Positions 1 through 9,071 are shown, numbered from the stretch's first letter. The stretch: DNA of 64,000 nt from Butyrivibrio sp. YAB3001 (GCF_900112195.1 NZ_FOKR01000002.1:303794-367793), one strand, 5' to 3'. The notes: generated by a model from the sequence alone, not told the origin. Made by a program: numbers and translations.

Positions 1-459
1 GTAATATGCTCCGGCATTTGCTGAAATTCCCGCCTTATTGCAAAAATCCGTATAAATTTCAACAGATGCAACATCTTTGTTTATATAGTCTTTTAAGGCT
101 TCCCTCGCGTCTGTAAAGTCAAGATCCACCATACTAAGAACTTCTTCTAAGCCTGCAAAAAAGGCTTCTTCTCCCATAAGCTCAATGTCATCTGCTGCAA
201 GAAACCATATTGAAGACGGTGCCTTTACAACATAAGGGTACATTGCTCGTTTCTCAGAATCTTTTGAGTCATTCTTTTCTATGACAAAACCTGCCACAGA
301 CCTGCCACATATATTATCATCATTTTCAGCAACTGCATTCTCAGCATCTTCCTGCTCATAAGTTGCTGTCACGTCTGTATTTACAGTATTGGAACATCCA
401 GCGATACTAATCGCTGCCGCCAAAAAAATTCCTAAACATCCCAGTTTTCTAATCTTCAT
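1..459 (-). CDS. Lipoprotein, partial (C-terminus beyond the left edge)
   Basis: The reading frame is open from base 1 to an ATG at 459 that sits six bases after a GGGGAGG ribosome-binding site. An earlier ATG at 465 is too close to that site. The first 22 residues form a basic start, a hydrophobic stretch and the lipobox ISIAGC, so the protein should be lipid-anchored outside the membrane. About 153 residues are visible. After an acidic linker rich in Asp, Glu and Asn comes a soluble domain with motifs such as PYVVKAPSSIWFLAADDI and LSMVDLDFTDAREAL. I do not recognise the family. It is the last gene of this stretch on the minus strand and its end cannot be judged. Confidence 0.8.
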   Translation of the reverse strand, partial: MKIRKLGCLGIFLAAAISIAGCSNTVNTDVTATYEQEDAENAVAENDDNICGRSVAGFVIEKNDSKDSEKRAMYPYVVKAPSSIWFLAADDIELMGEEAFFAGLEEVLSMVDLDFTDAREALKDYINKDVASVEIYTDFCNKAGISANAGAYY

Positions 460-589
460 TGTCATTCCTCCCCGGTCACAAAAGCTGGTATATATTTTTA
501 TGTTCTATCCCCGTAACAAGAACAAAAGCACATTTCTTGATAACACATTAAAATGTGAGTTGGCGAAATTCTTTTTGTTTTTTTAATTA

Positions 590-638
590 TTATAAAAAAC
601 AAAAAATTCAGAGCGTATTCCATTCATACACTCTGAAT
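590..638 (-). terminator. Intrinsic terminator after the 653-1357 gene
   Basis: On the minus strand an eight-base stem (ATTCAGAG with CTCTGAAT) is extended by GTAT/ATAC inside and followed by a T-rich run (TTTTTTGTTTTTT). It lies 15 bases after the stop of the upstream gene and separates it from the lipoprotein gene. Confidence 0.8.
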
Positions 639-652
639 CTTTTTAATATATG

Positions 653-1357
653 TCATAATTTTTTTACATTATCTATCGAAGCAATCCATTTATTTAAATT
701 GACATTTATATCATCATTTTGCCAAAAGACTAAAGAATACTTTCTTTCATACATAACAGAAGCGATTTTCGATATCTTATCCAAATGAATGCAATTACTA
801 TAATCTTGAAATATAATGCCATTTTTATCATTACATATAATGTTTATAGTCTTATTCTTTAGTGAAAAGTGTTTTGACATCAAAGTATAAATTATATCAA
901 ATAGGTCTTCTGTTTTTTTACCCATTCTATATTTATAAGATTTTCGGTCATAGACGCATCCAATGTCTTTATTTCCAAAATCAATTAAAACAATGTATGT
1001 ATTGTTGCTATTGTATACTTTAGTTATCTCTATCCTCGAAGAAACATTTTCATACTTTAAATGCTTCTTATAAAAATTGCAAATCTCTTTTGATCTGCGA
1101 TTACTATTTGTATTTTCTTTATTCTTATCTTTTGTTGAAATAGATGCAGTTAGTTTAGTTCTGATTTCTAAACGTTCATAGAAATCTTCATCATCAAGTG
1201 ACAAAACATGACTTATACTATCGATATCCTTTGCAAGCATTCCACCACAAATTGCAGGCTGGTAACTTCCAGGTCTTTTACTACTTCTTCGACCATTATT
1301 TTCATTTAAGTCATTTCTAAATTTCATCTGTTTCGGATAATAATCTGGATATGACAT
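653..1357 (-). CDS. Hypothetical protein, AT-rich orphan
   Basis: The 234-residue frame starts with MSYPDYY, seven bases after an AGAGG site. I do not recognise it. The first 90 residues are polar, basic and probably disordered, including a GRRSSKRPGS stretch and a Lys/Asn/Ser-rich part near residues 75-92. Residues 105-234 look like a folded alpha/beta domain with alternating hydrophobic strands (TYIVLIDFGNKDIGCVYD; NIICNDKNGIIF; YSLVFWQNDDINV). There is no signal peptide or membrane segment. Base composition is clearly more AT-rich than in the metabolic genes further right, which together with the next gene and hipBA suggests an acquired block. It has its own terminator. Confidence 0.65.
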   Translation of the reverse strand: MSYPDYYPKQMKFRNDLNENNGRRSSKRPGSYQPAICGGMLAKDIDSISHVLSLDDEDFYERLEIRTKLTASISTKDKNKENTNSNRRSKEICNFYKKHLKYENVSSRIEITKVYNSNNTYIVLIDFGNKDIGCVYDRKSYKYRMGKKTEDLFDIIYTLMSKHFSLKNKTINIICNDKNGIIFQDYSNCIHLDKISKIASVMYERKYSLVFWQNDDINVNLNKWIASIDNVKKL

Positions 1358-1454
1358 ACAAAAGCCTCTTCTATTAAGAATTGTTATCGCTAAATGAATA
1401 CTAAATTATAAAAGCCAACAAACGATTACTGATTCTTATTACTCGCAGCCATTA

Positions 1455-2252
1455 TTACTGCCAACTTAACACTCTAATTCTTCCTCCATGATTGCCTGAA
1501 TAATAGCTTTCACCACATGGTGAAACTTTAATATAATATACTCCCTTATCTAGTATTGAAGTCCTAATAATGTCCTTTCCCGAAATATTAGAACAATATA
1601 TTTCATTCATATTTGATTTAAATAACTGAAATCCCACCGTAGAATTACGAGAATTACCACCATCCAACATCTGATATTTAATGGTAATACTCTTTTGTTT
1701 ATTAAGTTTAATCTTATACCACCTAGCATATTCATACCCAGGATTAAAAACTATAGTTTCACTTTTACTACTGCCAAGATTTTTAGACAATGCTGAACAA
1801 TAATTCTTAGAATTATTTATTTTTGTAAATGTTATTTTTATTTTTGCATTCTCAGTATTACTGCAAAAATAATATGTTCCCTTAGTAACAGCAACATATT
1901 CCGAATCACTACCATAAATATAGCCACTTTTTACACCCAATGGCATATCTGTTTTGGGTAGACTATTATATATTTCTACATCTCCTGCTCCTTTGTTCTG
2001 AACTTTAATATAGCCATTAGATGGAACTACTAATTTATACATGTTATATTCATTTTGATAATAATACCCATAATAATTCAGCCTTCTACTCAATGTACTA
2101 TGTTTAATACTCTGCCACTTATTAAAACCTAGATTAGCAACAATCCTATACTTATAAGTGCTTCCATTGACTGCCTCAACCTTTTGTGGATAAAGAACAA
2201 ATAGCATAAATACCATTAAGAAAAACAAAAATATACCTCTTAATCTTTTCAC
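1455..2252 (-). CDS. Secreted protein with two PPC-like beta-sandwich regions
   Basis: The start is a GTG at 2252 behind TTTAGGAGG. Residues 1-27 form a clear signal peptide (MKRLRGIFLFFLMVFMLFVL then KVEA). The 265-residue product has no membrane anchor or sorting motif, so it should be released. Two segments resemble bacterial pre-peptidase C-terminal (PPC) beta-sandwiches. The first, around residues 55-145, contains YVAVTKGTYYFCSN; the second, around 160-262, contains YYIKVSPCGESYYSG. This strand-plus-KGTYY pattern is typical of such domains in secreted clostridial proteins. No catalytic domain is present, so a binding or inhibitor role is possible but unproven. The gene is AT-rich like its neighbour. 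Confidence 0.65.
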   Translation of the reverse strand: MKRLRGIFLFFLMVFMLFVLYPQKVEAVNGSTYKYRIVANLGFNKWQSIKHSTLSRRLNYYGYYYQNEYNMYKLVVPSNGYIKVQNKGAGDVEIYNSLPKTDMPLGVKSGYIYGSDSEYVAVTKGTYYFCSNTENAKIKITFTKINNSKNYCSALSKNLGSSKSETIVFNPGYEYARWYKIKLNKQKSITIKYQMLDGGNSRNSTVGFQLFKSNMNEIYCSNISGKDIIRTSILDKGVYYIKVSPCGESYYSGNHGGRIRVLSWQ

Positions 2253-2600
2253 TTTAATAGCCTCCTAAAGCACATTATAATTCAATATATGAATAGCTAC
2301 TCAATTATCACACAGCTTTCAATGAGATTTCCATATTGTAATGCAGAAAAATACGTAAAATAATACTTTTATTTCTGTTTTTAATAATGTCAAAGATATT
2401 TTATTACAAATCATTATCGGCTCACTAATTTCACCACAATTTATGATTTCCATTCAAAAAGGCTTTTCATAAGTAATAACATCACACAATTACACACGAA
2501 AAGCTCACGCTCTCTGTCAAGCTATGAAATACACTCTTTACATAAAATAGTTAGCGAAATTCTTTGTATTTTTCAAATCTTCACAAAACTAAAAGGTATC
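2253..2600. other. Intergenic stretch, no gene seen
   Basis: About 350 bases, strongly AT-rich, with no open frame that has a ribosome-binding site. On the minus strand a TATAAT lies about 25 bases before the GTG start at 2252 and could be the -10 box of that gene, but I see no -35 box at good spacing. I see no terminator hairpin after hipA. Confidence 0.4.
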
Positions 2601-3917
2601 TCAATCAAGCGAAAACAAAATACTATTATGCTCTTGAATAACGTTCTTGATATTTTTCATAGTATTTTCTCTTATTCCATTACGTTCAGCTATATTCGTC
2701 CAGTTTGAAACTGCTTCATGTACCTCTTGAATTATTTTTTTCCTTTTTGATGTACTTATTCCCATTGCCTTTCCGGCATCATGTAGGTCATTCATCGTAA
2801 TTGCACTTACTTTTCCATTTACTCTCATCTGATGAGCTTTTAACCATACGTTACTCAGGTTATATGAAAATGTAATGTCATAAGCGGGTGAAAGTTTCCA
2901 TTTTCCGTTCCTATCCATAAGAAATGAAATATTTTTTACATGATCGTCCTGATTGACCGCCATTACATTGAAAACCATTCTTCTAAAAAACTGTTCAATC
3001 TCATCAGATTTTAGTCTCATCTGCTGCATATACATGGCTGCCTGTTCATAACTACATAGTGCAGGAACAGAATAGTCAATATGTGCAAGTGCTCCCAATG
3101 TCTGCATGTGTACTTTATTACCATCTTTACGGTCAAAACGCTTTGTCATAAAGTGATTTCGTCCGTTTTCTTTAAATATCCTGCATTCATTCATGGTTAT
3201 TCCTGCCATTCTGGCCATTTCATAATAGGCATATTCAATAAGCGTATATTCAGGCTCATCTGTCAGCCCATGATCACCATTTTTATTAACGCCGTCAAAC
3301 TTCATAAGCCAATAATCAAAACCTTTACCCGCATCTATCTGTCCCGACCTTATTTCATTTGTGCTCTCATTCCATGCTATTATCGCCTTAGCTCTTGCTC
3401 CTCCAGCAGATGTTCCAAGCTGTAGAAGCTGAGAAAACTGAAGGTTCTCATCAGCTTTTATATGTATACTTTTTCTGTTTGCAAGAATATCCGATGCAAA
3501 CTTTACCATTTCATCAATATCTATCTGACTATCCTTATTAAATTCCGGTCCCTGCGCAGGAACATATTCAAGTGCTCCCATGCCCCTTTTGCCAGTGTAG
3601 CAAAGTCGGTCTATTACATTAAAATCAGAATCGGACTTTCCCTGGCTCGCTAACCAACTGTTTATAACAGCATTTCCAAATTTATCAGGTAGAGAATCTG
3701 CTATCATCCCCGGTACACCCTTAAAAGAATCTCCGATATCACTAAAACGGTATATTCTGTTTGAGATTGGCATTCTTAAAGGAGACAGTTCTATTCCAGA
3801 GCCTGCTACATTATCTACAAAGTTTCTATCGTATTGAAAATCTGTAATGTTTGTTTCAGAACTTAAATGGAGAGCCCCTATTCTTGTTCCCCACAGATAT
3901 ACTTCTGCATAATTCAC
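2601..3917 (-). CDS. hipA: HipA-type serine/threonine kinase toxin
   Basis: The 438-residue protein has the full HipA length and layout. An N-terminal HipA_N region (YLWGTRIGALHLS at residue 7 on) is followed by the kinase core. Visible kinase motifs are the glycine/basic loop GTSAGGARAK at 168-177, YWLMKFDG near 202, the catalytic loop NQDDHVKN at 322-329 and the metal-binding PAYDITF at 344-350. HipA toxins phosphorylate aminoacyl-tRNA synthetases such as GltX, which halts translation and gives dormancy; the target here is not known. The start overlaps the end of hipB by four bases, the usual antitoxin-first coupled arrangement. All catalytic residues appear intact. Confidence 0.9.
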   Translation of the reverse strand: MNYAEVYLWGTRIGALHLSSETNITDFQYDRNFVDNVAGSGIELSPLRMPISNRIYRFSDIGDSFKGVPGMIADSLPDKFGNAVINSWLASQGKSDSDFNVIDRLCYTGKRGMGALEYVPAQGPEFNKDSQIDIDEMVKFASDILANRKSIHIKADENLQFSQLLQLGTSAGGARAKAIIAWNESTNEIRSGQIDAGKGFDYWLMKFDGVNKNGDHGLTDEPEYTLIEYAYYEMARMAGITMNECRIFKENGRNHFMTKRFDRKDGNKVHMQTLGALAHIDYSVPALCSYEQAAMYMQQMRLKSDEIEQFFRRMVFNVMAVNQDDHVKNISFLMDRNGKWKLSPAYDITFSYNLSNVWLKAHQMRVNGKVSAITMNDLHDAGKAMGISTSKRKKIIQEVHEAVSNWTNIAERNGIRENTMKNIKNVIQEHNSILFSLD

Positions 3918-4282
3918 TGTTCATCACCCCATTTAAAATTTGTTTTTCTATCAGCAGACTTTTTATGTGCCCGCTGTTTTGTCTTGTTTTTCTGGCTTTC
4001 AATATATGCTGAAGGACTTTTTTCCAAATCCGGAATTGAATTATTTACCATATCAGCCAAGTCTAATACAATCAATATCTTAAACAAATTCTCCGCTGAT
4101 ATACTATTTCCATTTTCAAATTTCTTAATAAATGAAAGTGATAATCCAGTCATTTCAGCCATGTCAGTTTGAGTAATTGATAGCTCAATTCTGTATCTTC
4201 TTACCTTTCGTCTTATTTCATCAATATATGCTTTAGAAGTCATCATTCTCCTCGCTTTAAAATGCAAGTTAATTGTTTTCAT
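3914..4282 (-). CDS. hipB: HipB-type helix-turn-helix antitoxin/repressor
   Basis: This 122-residue protein has an XRE-type helix-turn-helix at about residues 27-80 (RYRIELSITQTDMAEMTGLS, then SFIKKFENGNSISAENLFKI). A lysine- and arginine-rich tail follows. It lies directly before hipA and overlaps it by four bases. In the HipAB family the antitoxin dimer binds HipA and represses the shared promoter. The palindrome at 4323-4344, about 40 bases upstream of this start, is a natural operator. It is longer than the roughly 90 residues of E. coli HipB because of the charged C-terminal extension, whose role is unknown. Confidence 0.85.
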   Translation of the reverse strand: MKTINLHFKARRMMTSKAYIDEIRRKVRRYRIELSITQTDMAEMTGLSLSFIKKFENGNSISAENLFKILIVLDLADMVNNSIPDLEKSPSAYIESQKNKTKQRAHKKSADRKTNFKWGDEQ

Positions 4283-4322
4283 ATTCTATATTATTTCAAA
4301 AGCTTGTTTATATCAATATATT

Positions 4323-4344
4323 AAAGTATAATAAATTATACTTT
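4323..4344. promoter_or_regulatory. Palindromic operator candidate for hipBA
   Basis: Ten-base arms AAAGTATAAT and ATTATACTTT are separated by AA, giving a perfect inverted repeat 40 bases before hipB. A weaker related palindrome (TAATGTATAATATATTA) lies at about 4363-4379. TATAAT-like hexamers lie inside both, so repressor binding would block the promoter. This is inferred from position and symmetry. Confidence 0.6.
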
Positions 4345-4460
4345 AGCGCGATTATATTCCTTTAATGTATAATATATTACTCTTTAATATAAGCAATTAA
4401 AATTACGCACATAAAATTCAGCTATAAAAGTCAGATTTTGCATTTTATTATAGTTTTTTT

Positions 4461-4515
4461 AATAAAAAATACCCGTTCTCGTCCTAGACTATTCGCCTAT
4501 AGACTTCAAACGGGC
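4461..4515 (-). terminator. Intrinsic terminator after alr
   Basis: On the minus strand CCCGTT pairs with AACGGG across an internal partly paired loop, followed by TATTTTTTATT. It lies 70 bases past the alr stop. Confidence 0.7.
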
Positions 4516-4584
4516 ATATGATCAAACATATTTATAATACAAAATTATTTTCTGACTAAATGCGTATTTCTATCTGTACAATAT

Positions 4585-5745
4585 TTAAACTTCAAATATT
4601 CTCGGAACTCTTTTATTGATATCACAGGTAAGCTCATAATTAAATCTGCCGCTGAGTTCACCAAGGAATTCGGCAGTAATCTCTTCGCCGGTCTTCTTAT
4701 CTTTTCCTAAAAGAACCACTTCATCACCTTCATGAATATCTGGAATATCGGTTACATCCACCATGAACTGATCCATGCAGACTCTGCCAAGGATATTTGC
4801 ACGGTGACCGTCAATCATAACATAGCCTTTACCGGATAAACTTCTTGGATAGCCATCACCGTAACCAACAGGAATTGTGGCAATCTTCGTTGTTTTATCA
4901 GTCACAAATGTTCCACCATAGCTGACAGGTGTTCCCGCAGGAACTTCTTTTACCATTACCACATGGCTTATAAGCTCCATTGTAGGCTTAAGATCAATGA
5001 TATTCTTAGGGACTTCTTCAGAAGGCCACATTCCGTACATTGTAACGCCTGCTCTTACCATATCCATGGAAGACTCGGGAACCGCTATTATGCTGGCGCT
5101 ATTTGCACAATGACGAAGGGGGATTCTGCGTCCTGTTCTCTCTTCTACAGCTTTGATAAAATCAACAAATACCTTTTCTCTATTTTTTACATTTGTAAGG
5201 TCTTTTTCATCTGCTCTGGCAAAATGCGTAAATATGCCCTCAACATGTATTCCCTTGAGATACATTACTTTCTGAACAAAATCAACGCCCTTTTCATCCG
5301 GAGTGATACCGATTCTACTCATGCCTGTATCAACAGCAATATGAATCTCAGGAAGTTCCGTCAGCTCGCCATTTTCCAAAAGTTTCTGACCGCATTCTGA
5401 AAGTTCTTTTGCCATATCCATTCTAAAAACAGTGGGACGAATACCCTCAAGAAGCATGCGTCTGTGGGAATAAGGAAAAGTATATCCCAAAACAAGAATA
5501 GGCTTTTTGACCGCATTATTTCTAAGTTCAAAAGCTTCCTCCGCCGTAGCTGTGGCATAGCCCCAAATATAATCAACTTCTTCAAGCATTTTGGCGATTC
5601 TCACTGCGCCATGCCCATAGGCATCAGTCTTGATAACAGCCATTATTCTTGTTCCATCCGGAATATTTTTTCTCATGGATTCAAGGTTATATTTAATTGC
5701 GTCCAAATCTATTTTTGCATAAACTCTTGAGTATTCTTCAAGCAT
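4585..5745 (-). CDS. alr: Alanine racemase
   Basis: Alr interconverts L- and D-alanine with pyridoxal phosphate to supply peptidoglycan synthesis in the cytoplasm. From the chosen ATG at 5745 (MLEEYSRVYAKIDLDAIKYN) the protein is 386 residues, the usual length. The PLP lysine is in MAVIKTDAYGHG near residue 38, and the second catalytic base, tyrosine, is in PVSYGGTFV near 262. The conserved KxGMYG-like region is represented by RAGVTMYGMWP. In-frame starts at 5754 and 5787 are also possible; the one at 5754 (MVFIMLEEY) has a GGAAG site at good distance. It follows nnr by about 100 bases, the common nnr-alr order in Firmicutes, and ends at a terminator. Confidence 0.95.
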   Translation of the reverse strand: MLEEYSRVYAKIDLDAIKYNLESMRKNIPDGTRIMAVIKTDAYGHGAVRIAKMLEEVDYIWGYATATAEEAFELRNNAVKKPILVLGYTFPYSHRRMLLEGIRPTVFRMDMAKELSECGQKLLENGELTELPEIHIAVDTGMSRIGITPDEKGVDFVQKVMYLKGIHVEGIFTHFARADEKDLTNVKNREKVFVDFIKAVEERTGRRIPLRHCANSASIIAVPESSMDMVRAGVTMYGMWPSEEVPKNIIDLKPTMELISHVVMVKEVPAGTPVSYGGTFVTDKTTKIATIPVGYGDGYPRSLSGKGYVMIDGHRANILGRVCMDQFMVDVTDIPDIHEGDEVVLLGKDKKTGEEITAEFLGELSGRFNYELTCDINKRVPRIFEV

Positions 5746-5846
5746 TATAAAAACCATCCTTATCTTCCAAAAATATGCCCTTTTCATTTGTAAGATGAAA
5801 TTAAGAATAACGCATTATTTCTATAATAAAGACATATTTTTATTAT

Positions 5847-7415
5847 TTAATCAACATCAAATATTAAGATGTGTTCAAGTCCATCTATTATATCTGACGC
5901 TATCATAGAATGCCTTCCTTTCAATCTGGCAGCCTTATCACCCGCAAGTCCATGAAGATAAGCCCCAAGACACGCAATCTCAAAGCTTGACATATCATAC
6001 CCCATCATGGCTCCCAATATTCCTGCAAGCACATCTCCACTTCCTGCGGTGGCCATTCCATCGTTCCCACTGACATTAATATAAATCTGTTTCTCGTTTT
6101 CATCAGCAACAATTGAACGGGCATCCTTACAAATTATAGTACAATGTAATTTTTTCGCAAGGTCTCTTGGATATTCCAAAACATGTTCTTTGCAATCCCT
6201 GATGTCGCAGCCGAACAATCTGGCAAATTCACCCAAATGAGGAGTTAAAATAAGTTTTTTGCCATATCTTGAAAAATCTGATAAAAGTTTCTTAAGATCA
6301 CCATTTTGTGAAATAAGATTTATTGCATCTGCATCAACAACAAGATTTTTTTTATAGTGTAAAAGAGTTTCTTTTACCAGTTCATAGGCTCTCTGGTCCG
6401 TACCCAGTCCCGGTCCTATAACAGCCGCAGTCGACCAGTCAAAAAGCATATTTAGTTTCTCTCCGACAAGTTCAAAATCTTCATAGGTTGTAAGCATTGC
6501 TTCCGGAATAACATTCTTTACTGCTTCAGCATTTTCTATGGCTGTAAAGACTCTTACCATGCCAGCTCCCGCCCTCATACAGGCAGATGCAGCAAGAAGG
6601 CACGCTCCGCTGATATTCTTGGAACCTGCTATTATAAGAATTTTACCATTAGTTCCCTTATTTCCGTCAGGTTTTCTCTTTGGCAGAAGCTCGGATATAT
6701 CTTCATCAAAAAAATAAGCTCCCGGATTTTTCCCAAGGAAACTTTCTTCCGTAATGCCAACATCCTCAACATACAATTTGCCTGTATACTCACATCCAGG
6801 ATAAAGAATATGCCCAAGCTTTGTCTGATTAAAAGTCACCGTAATGTCGGCTTTTACTGCCTTTTCGCAAATTTTACCATTATCTGCATTTATACCGGAT
6901 GGAATGTCAACAGAGACAACCAAAAGGTCAGATTTTCTCTCAGCTTTGCAGGCATTTATATAATCTATAGCCTTAGCATGGTCTCCTGCGATACTACGGG
7001 ATAGACCAATGCCAAACAGCGCATCAACAATAACATCATGGTCTGCCATGGATCTGCTTGTTTCTATATTAAAAAGAGTGTCAGTTACAGTCCCATATTT
7101 TTCCAAAATATGAAGCTGATTAAGAAGCAGATCGCTGCATTTAGCATAATCTCCCACAACGCAGATAGTTACCACAAACCCTTTTTGTTTCAAAAGTCTT
7201 GCTATACATGCCCCATCACCACCATTGTTACCCGTACCTGCAAAGATCAAGGCACGCATTTTTCTATCACATTCTTTTTCTAAAGCCCACTCACAGATAT
7301 GTTCAACAACTTTAAGAGAAGCCCTCTCCATTAGAACTTCAGAAGAAACACCAAAAAACTCAGAAGTGTTCCTGTCATAAAGTTTCATTTCCTGACTATT
7401 AACTGCATATCTCAT
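5847..7415 (-). CDS. nnr: Bifunctional NAD(P)H-hydrate repair enzyme (epimerase plus dehydratase)
   Basis: The ATG at 7415 (MRYAVNSQEMKLYD) follows GGGGGA by six bases, so the upstream extension of the open frame is not used. The 522-residue protein joins two repair domains. The N-terminal NAD(P)HX epimerase (about 1-215) shows GTGNNGGDGACIARLL and VDALFGIGLSR. The C-terminal ADP-dependent dehydratase (about 235-515) shows KPDGNKGTNGKILIIAGS, AAVIGPGLGTD, VVDADAIN, LTPHLGEFARL and NDGMATAGSGDVLAGILGAM. Together they convert damaged NADH or NADPH hydrates back to the cofactor. It is followed by alr and preceded by a terminator, so it probably heads its own unit. Confidence 0.95.
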   Translation of the reverse strand: MRYAVNSQEMKLYDRNTSEFFGVSSEVLMERASLKVVEHICEWALEKECDRKMRALIFAGTGNNGGDGACIARLLKQKGFVVTICVVGDYAKCSDLLLNQLHILEKYGTVTDTLFNIETSRSMADHDVIVDALFGIGLSRSIAGDHAKAIDYINACKAERKSDLLVVSVDIPSGINADNGKICEKAVKADITVTFNQTKLGHILYPGCEYTGKLYVEDVGITEESFLGKNPGAYFFDEDISELLPKRKPDGNKGTNGKILIIAGSKNISGACLLAASACMRAGAGMVRVFTAIENAEAVKNVIPEAMLTTYEDFELVGEKLNMLFDWSTAAVIGPGLGTDQRAYELVKETLLHYKKNLVVDADAINLISQNGDLKKLLSDFSRYGKKLILTPHLGEFARLFGCDIRDCKEHVLEYPRDLAKKLHCTIICKDARSIVADENEKQIYINVSGNDGMATAGSGDVLAGILGAMMGYDMSSFEIACLGAYLHGLAGDKAARLKGRHSMIASDIIDGLEHILIFDVD

Positions 7416-7468
7416 AGTAATCCCCCAAATATAACAATTGTCTCTGAAATCAAGTACTTTGCTTGTAG

Positions 7469-7528
7469 CAAAAAATCGAAGGAAGGCCAAATGTATTCAA
7501 GTAATACAATAGCCCCTTCCCTCGATTC
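7469..7528 (-). terminator. Intrinsic terminator after the rex/coiled-coil unit
   Basis: On the minus strand AATCGA-GGGAAGG pairs with CCTTCC-TTCGATT and is followed by TTTTTT. It lies about 80 bases past the stop of the 7612-8283 gene and ahead of nnr. Confidence 0.85.
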
Positions 7529-7611
7529 AATTTTCTAAACAAGAAACATCTATAGAATCGACGTATCTATAGCGTAGTGTTTATATTCCCATGAAATCAA
7601 AAAATATTTGA

Positions 7612-8283
7612 TCACTCAACGTAATCCGCTTCATTTCCCGCAAGAGGACGCCTTATCGGATGTCTCTTATCAGGATCATATTTCATATCAAATATCTCAA
7701 TAACCTCAGGTCCAAATATCTGATGCATATAAGAATAAAGATTATAATTTTCCATCTCAGATTCTTGCAGCCTAATAACATTCTTTTTAAGCTCGATACG
7801 TGCTCTTGAAAGCCACTCATCAAGCCCTTTAATATAAGTTGTATTCTCATGAAGGCGTTCATAGCAGGTCTTCATGGTAGAAATCATCAACTTATAATCT
7901 GTATCATATATTTCTCTGGAGAGATTTAAAAGTTCTTCCTGATATGAATCAAGCTTATCATTACACTCATTGATAAGTCTGCTTCTGTTCTGGATTTCTT
8001 TTTCAATACTCTCAATGGACGCAGCATAAGCAGGATTGTTGGCCTTGTCTCTAAGTGGAACAATTTCTCCAAGAAGTTTTTTCTTAAGTTTCTTAATATC
8101 CTTTGTTTCGCTTCTAAGCTTGCCATCCCTTTCGACAAGTGAATTGAGCTTATCAGCCAGTTCTTGTATTTCGGGTGTCATGTCCGTCTGCGTAAACAGT
8201 TGATGCCATTTATTATCTAAGGTCAATATAGGAATGCTTTTCCCCTGAAGCGCAGACATATAAACTTCATCATCTTTAGCCAT
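7612..8283 (-). CDS. Coiled-coil hypothetical protein downstream of rex
   Basis: The product is a 223-residue soluble protein with no signal peptide or membrane helix. Residues 1-30 carry a conserved-looking start (YMSALQGKSIPILTLDNKWH). Residues 35-185 are almost all helical and charged, with coiled-coil patterns such as ETKDIKKLKKKLLGEIVPL and ELLNLSREIYDTDYKL. The tail contains MHQIFGPEVIEIFDMKYDPD. I do not recognise a family with known function. It starts 28 bases after rex and shares its promoter and terminator, so it is probably under redox control by Rex. The start ATG at 8283 has only a weak ribosome-binding site, which fits coupling to rex translation. Confidence 0.75.
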   Translation of the reverse strand: MAKDDEVYMSALQGKSIPILTLDNKWHQLFTQTDMTPEIQELADKLNSLVERDGKLRSETKDIKKLKKKLLGEIVPLRDKANNPAYAASIESIEKEIQNRSRLINECNDKLDSYQEELLNLSREIYDTDYKLMISTMKTCYERLHENTTYIKGLDEWLSRARIELKKNVIRLQESEMENYNLYSYMHQIFGPEVIEIFDMKYDPDKRHPIRRPLAGNEADYVE

Positions 8284-8311
8284 CAGATTATCTCACTATT
8301 CAACAGAATGA

Positions 8312-8947
8312 TTATTTGTTTTCGTATCTATTAATATTATACGATAATTTCATCAAACTGTCAGATAAATGTACATTTTCTACCTGAATATTGATAGGAA
8401 CATCCAGATCAACATGCGCAAAGTTCCAAATAGCCTTGATTCCATACTGAACTAACTTATGTGCCATTGGCACTGCCTGATCCTTAGGAATCGTTAAAAC
8501 TGCAATTTCTATCTGATTCTTTTTAATAAATTCTTCTATTTCTTCTACGGGGCGAACTTCAACATCCCTTATCTTAGTTCCATATAATTCAGGATTACAA
8601 TCAAATGCTCCCTTAAAAACAAATCCTCTTCTGGTAAAGTTGGTATAGCCCGCAATGGCTTTGCCAAGATGCCCTGCGCCTATTATAACCAGACTGTGCT
8701 GCTTGTCTATACCTAGTATTTTACTGATTTCATCGTAAAGATAATTGACATTATAGCCATAGCCCTGTTGTCCAAATCCGCCAAAGTTGTTAAAATCCTG
8801 CCTTATTTGAGAAGCAGTAACCTTCATGATATCACTGAGCTCCTGAGATGATATTCTCTCAACGCCCTTTTCCTTCAAATCCCCCAAGTACCTGAAATAT
8901 CGAGGTAGCCTACCAATTACAGCCTGAGAAATTTCTTTTTCTGCCAT
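8312..8947 (-). CDS. rex: Redox-sensing transcriptional repressor Rex
   Basis: Rex senses the NADH/NAD+ ratio and represses fermentation and redox genes when NADH is low. The 211-residue protein has an N-terminal winged helix (about 1-75: AVIGRLPRYFRYLGDL, then ISSQELSDIMKVTASQIRQD) with the typical FNNFGGFGQQGYGYNV link. The Rossmann domain follows (LVIIGAGHLGKAIAGY near residue 91). The start at 8947 is chosen because GGAGC lies six bases before it; the ATG at 8959 lies inside that site. A perfect promoter and a likely Rex box stand upstream, so it should repress itself. Confidence 0.95.
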   Translation of the reverse strand: MAEKEISQAVIGRLPRYFRYLGDLKEKGVERISSQELSDIMKVTASQIRQDFNNFGGFGQQGYGYNVNYLYDEISKILGIDKQHSLVIIGAGHLGKAIAGYTNFTRRGFVFKGAFDCNPELYGTKIRDVEVRPVEEIEEFIKKNQIEIAVLTIPKDQAVPMAHKLVQYGIKAIWNFAHVDLDVPINIQVENVHLSDSLMKLSYNINRYENK

Positions 8948-9006
8948 TGTCTGCTCCATTCTTCTATTTATTTTTTATGAAATTTCATTATAAATAACAG
9001 TGATAT

Positions 9007-9023
9007 TTGGAATATTTTCACAA
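9007..9023. promoter_or_regulatory. Weak second Rex-box-like site
   Basis: The bases TTGGAATATTTTCACAA form an imperfect inverted repeat of the TTGTGA...TCACAA type used by some Rex proteins. It lies in the rex leader. The match is weaker than the 9049-9066 box. Confidence 0.3.
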
Positions 9024-9048
9024 ATAACTGTCATTCAAAATTAATAGT

Positions 9049-9066
9049 TTGTTAATTATTTCTCAA
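9049..9066. promoter_or_regulatory. Rex operator over the rex start site
   Basis: Read on the minus strand, the site TTGAGAAATAATTAACAA matches the clostridial Rex consensus TTGTTAANNNNTTAACAA at all but two fixed positions. It begins six bases after the -10 box of the rex promoter, so it overlaps the expected transcription start. This predicts autorepression. Confidence 0.65.
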
Positions 9067-9071
9067 ATAAT

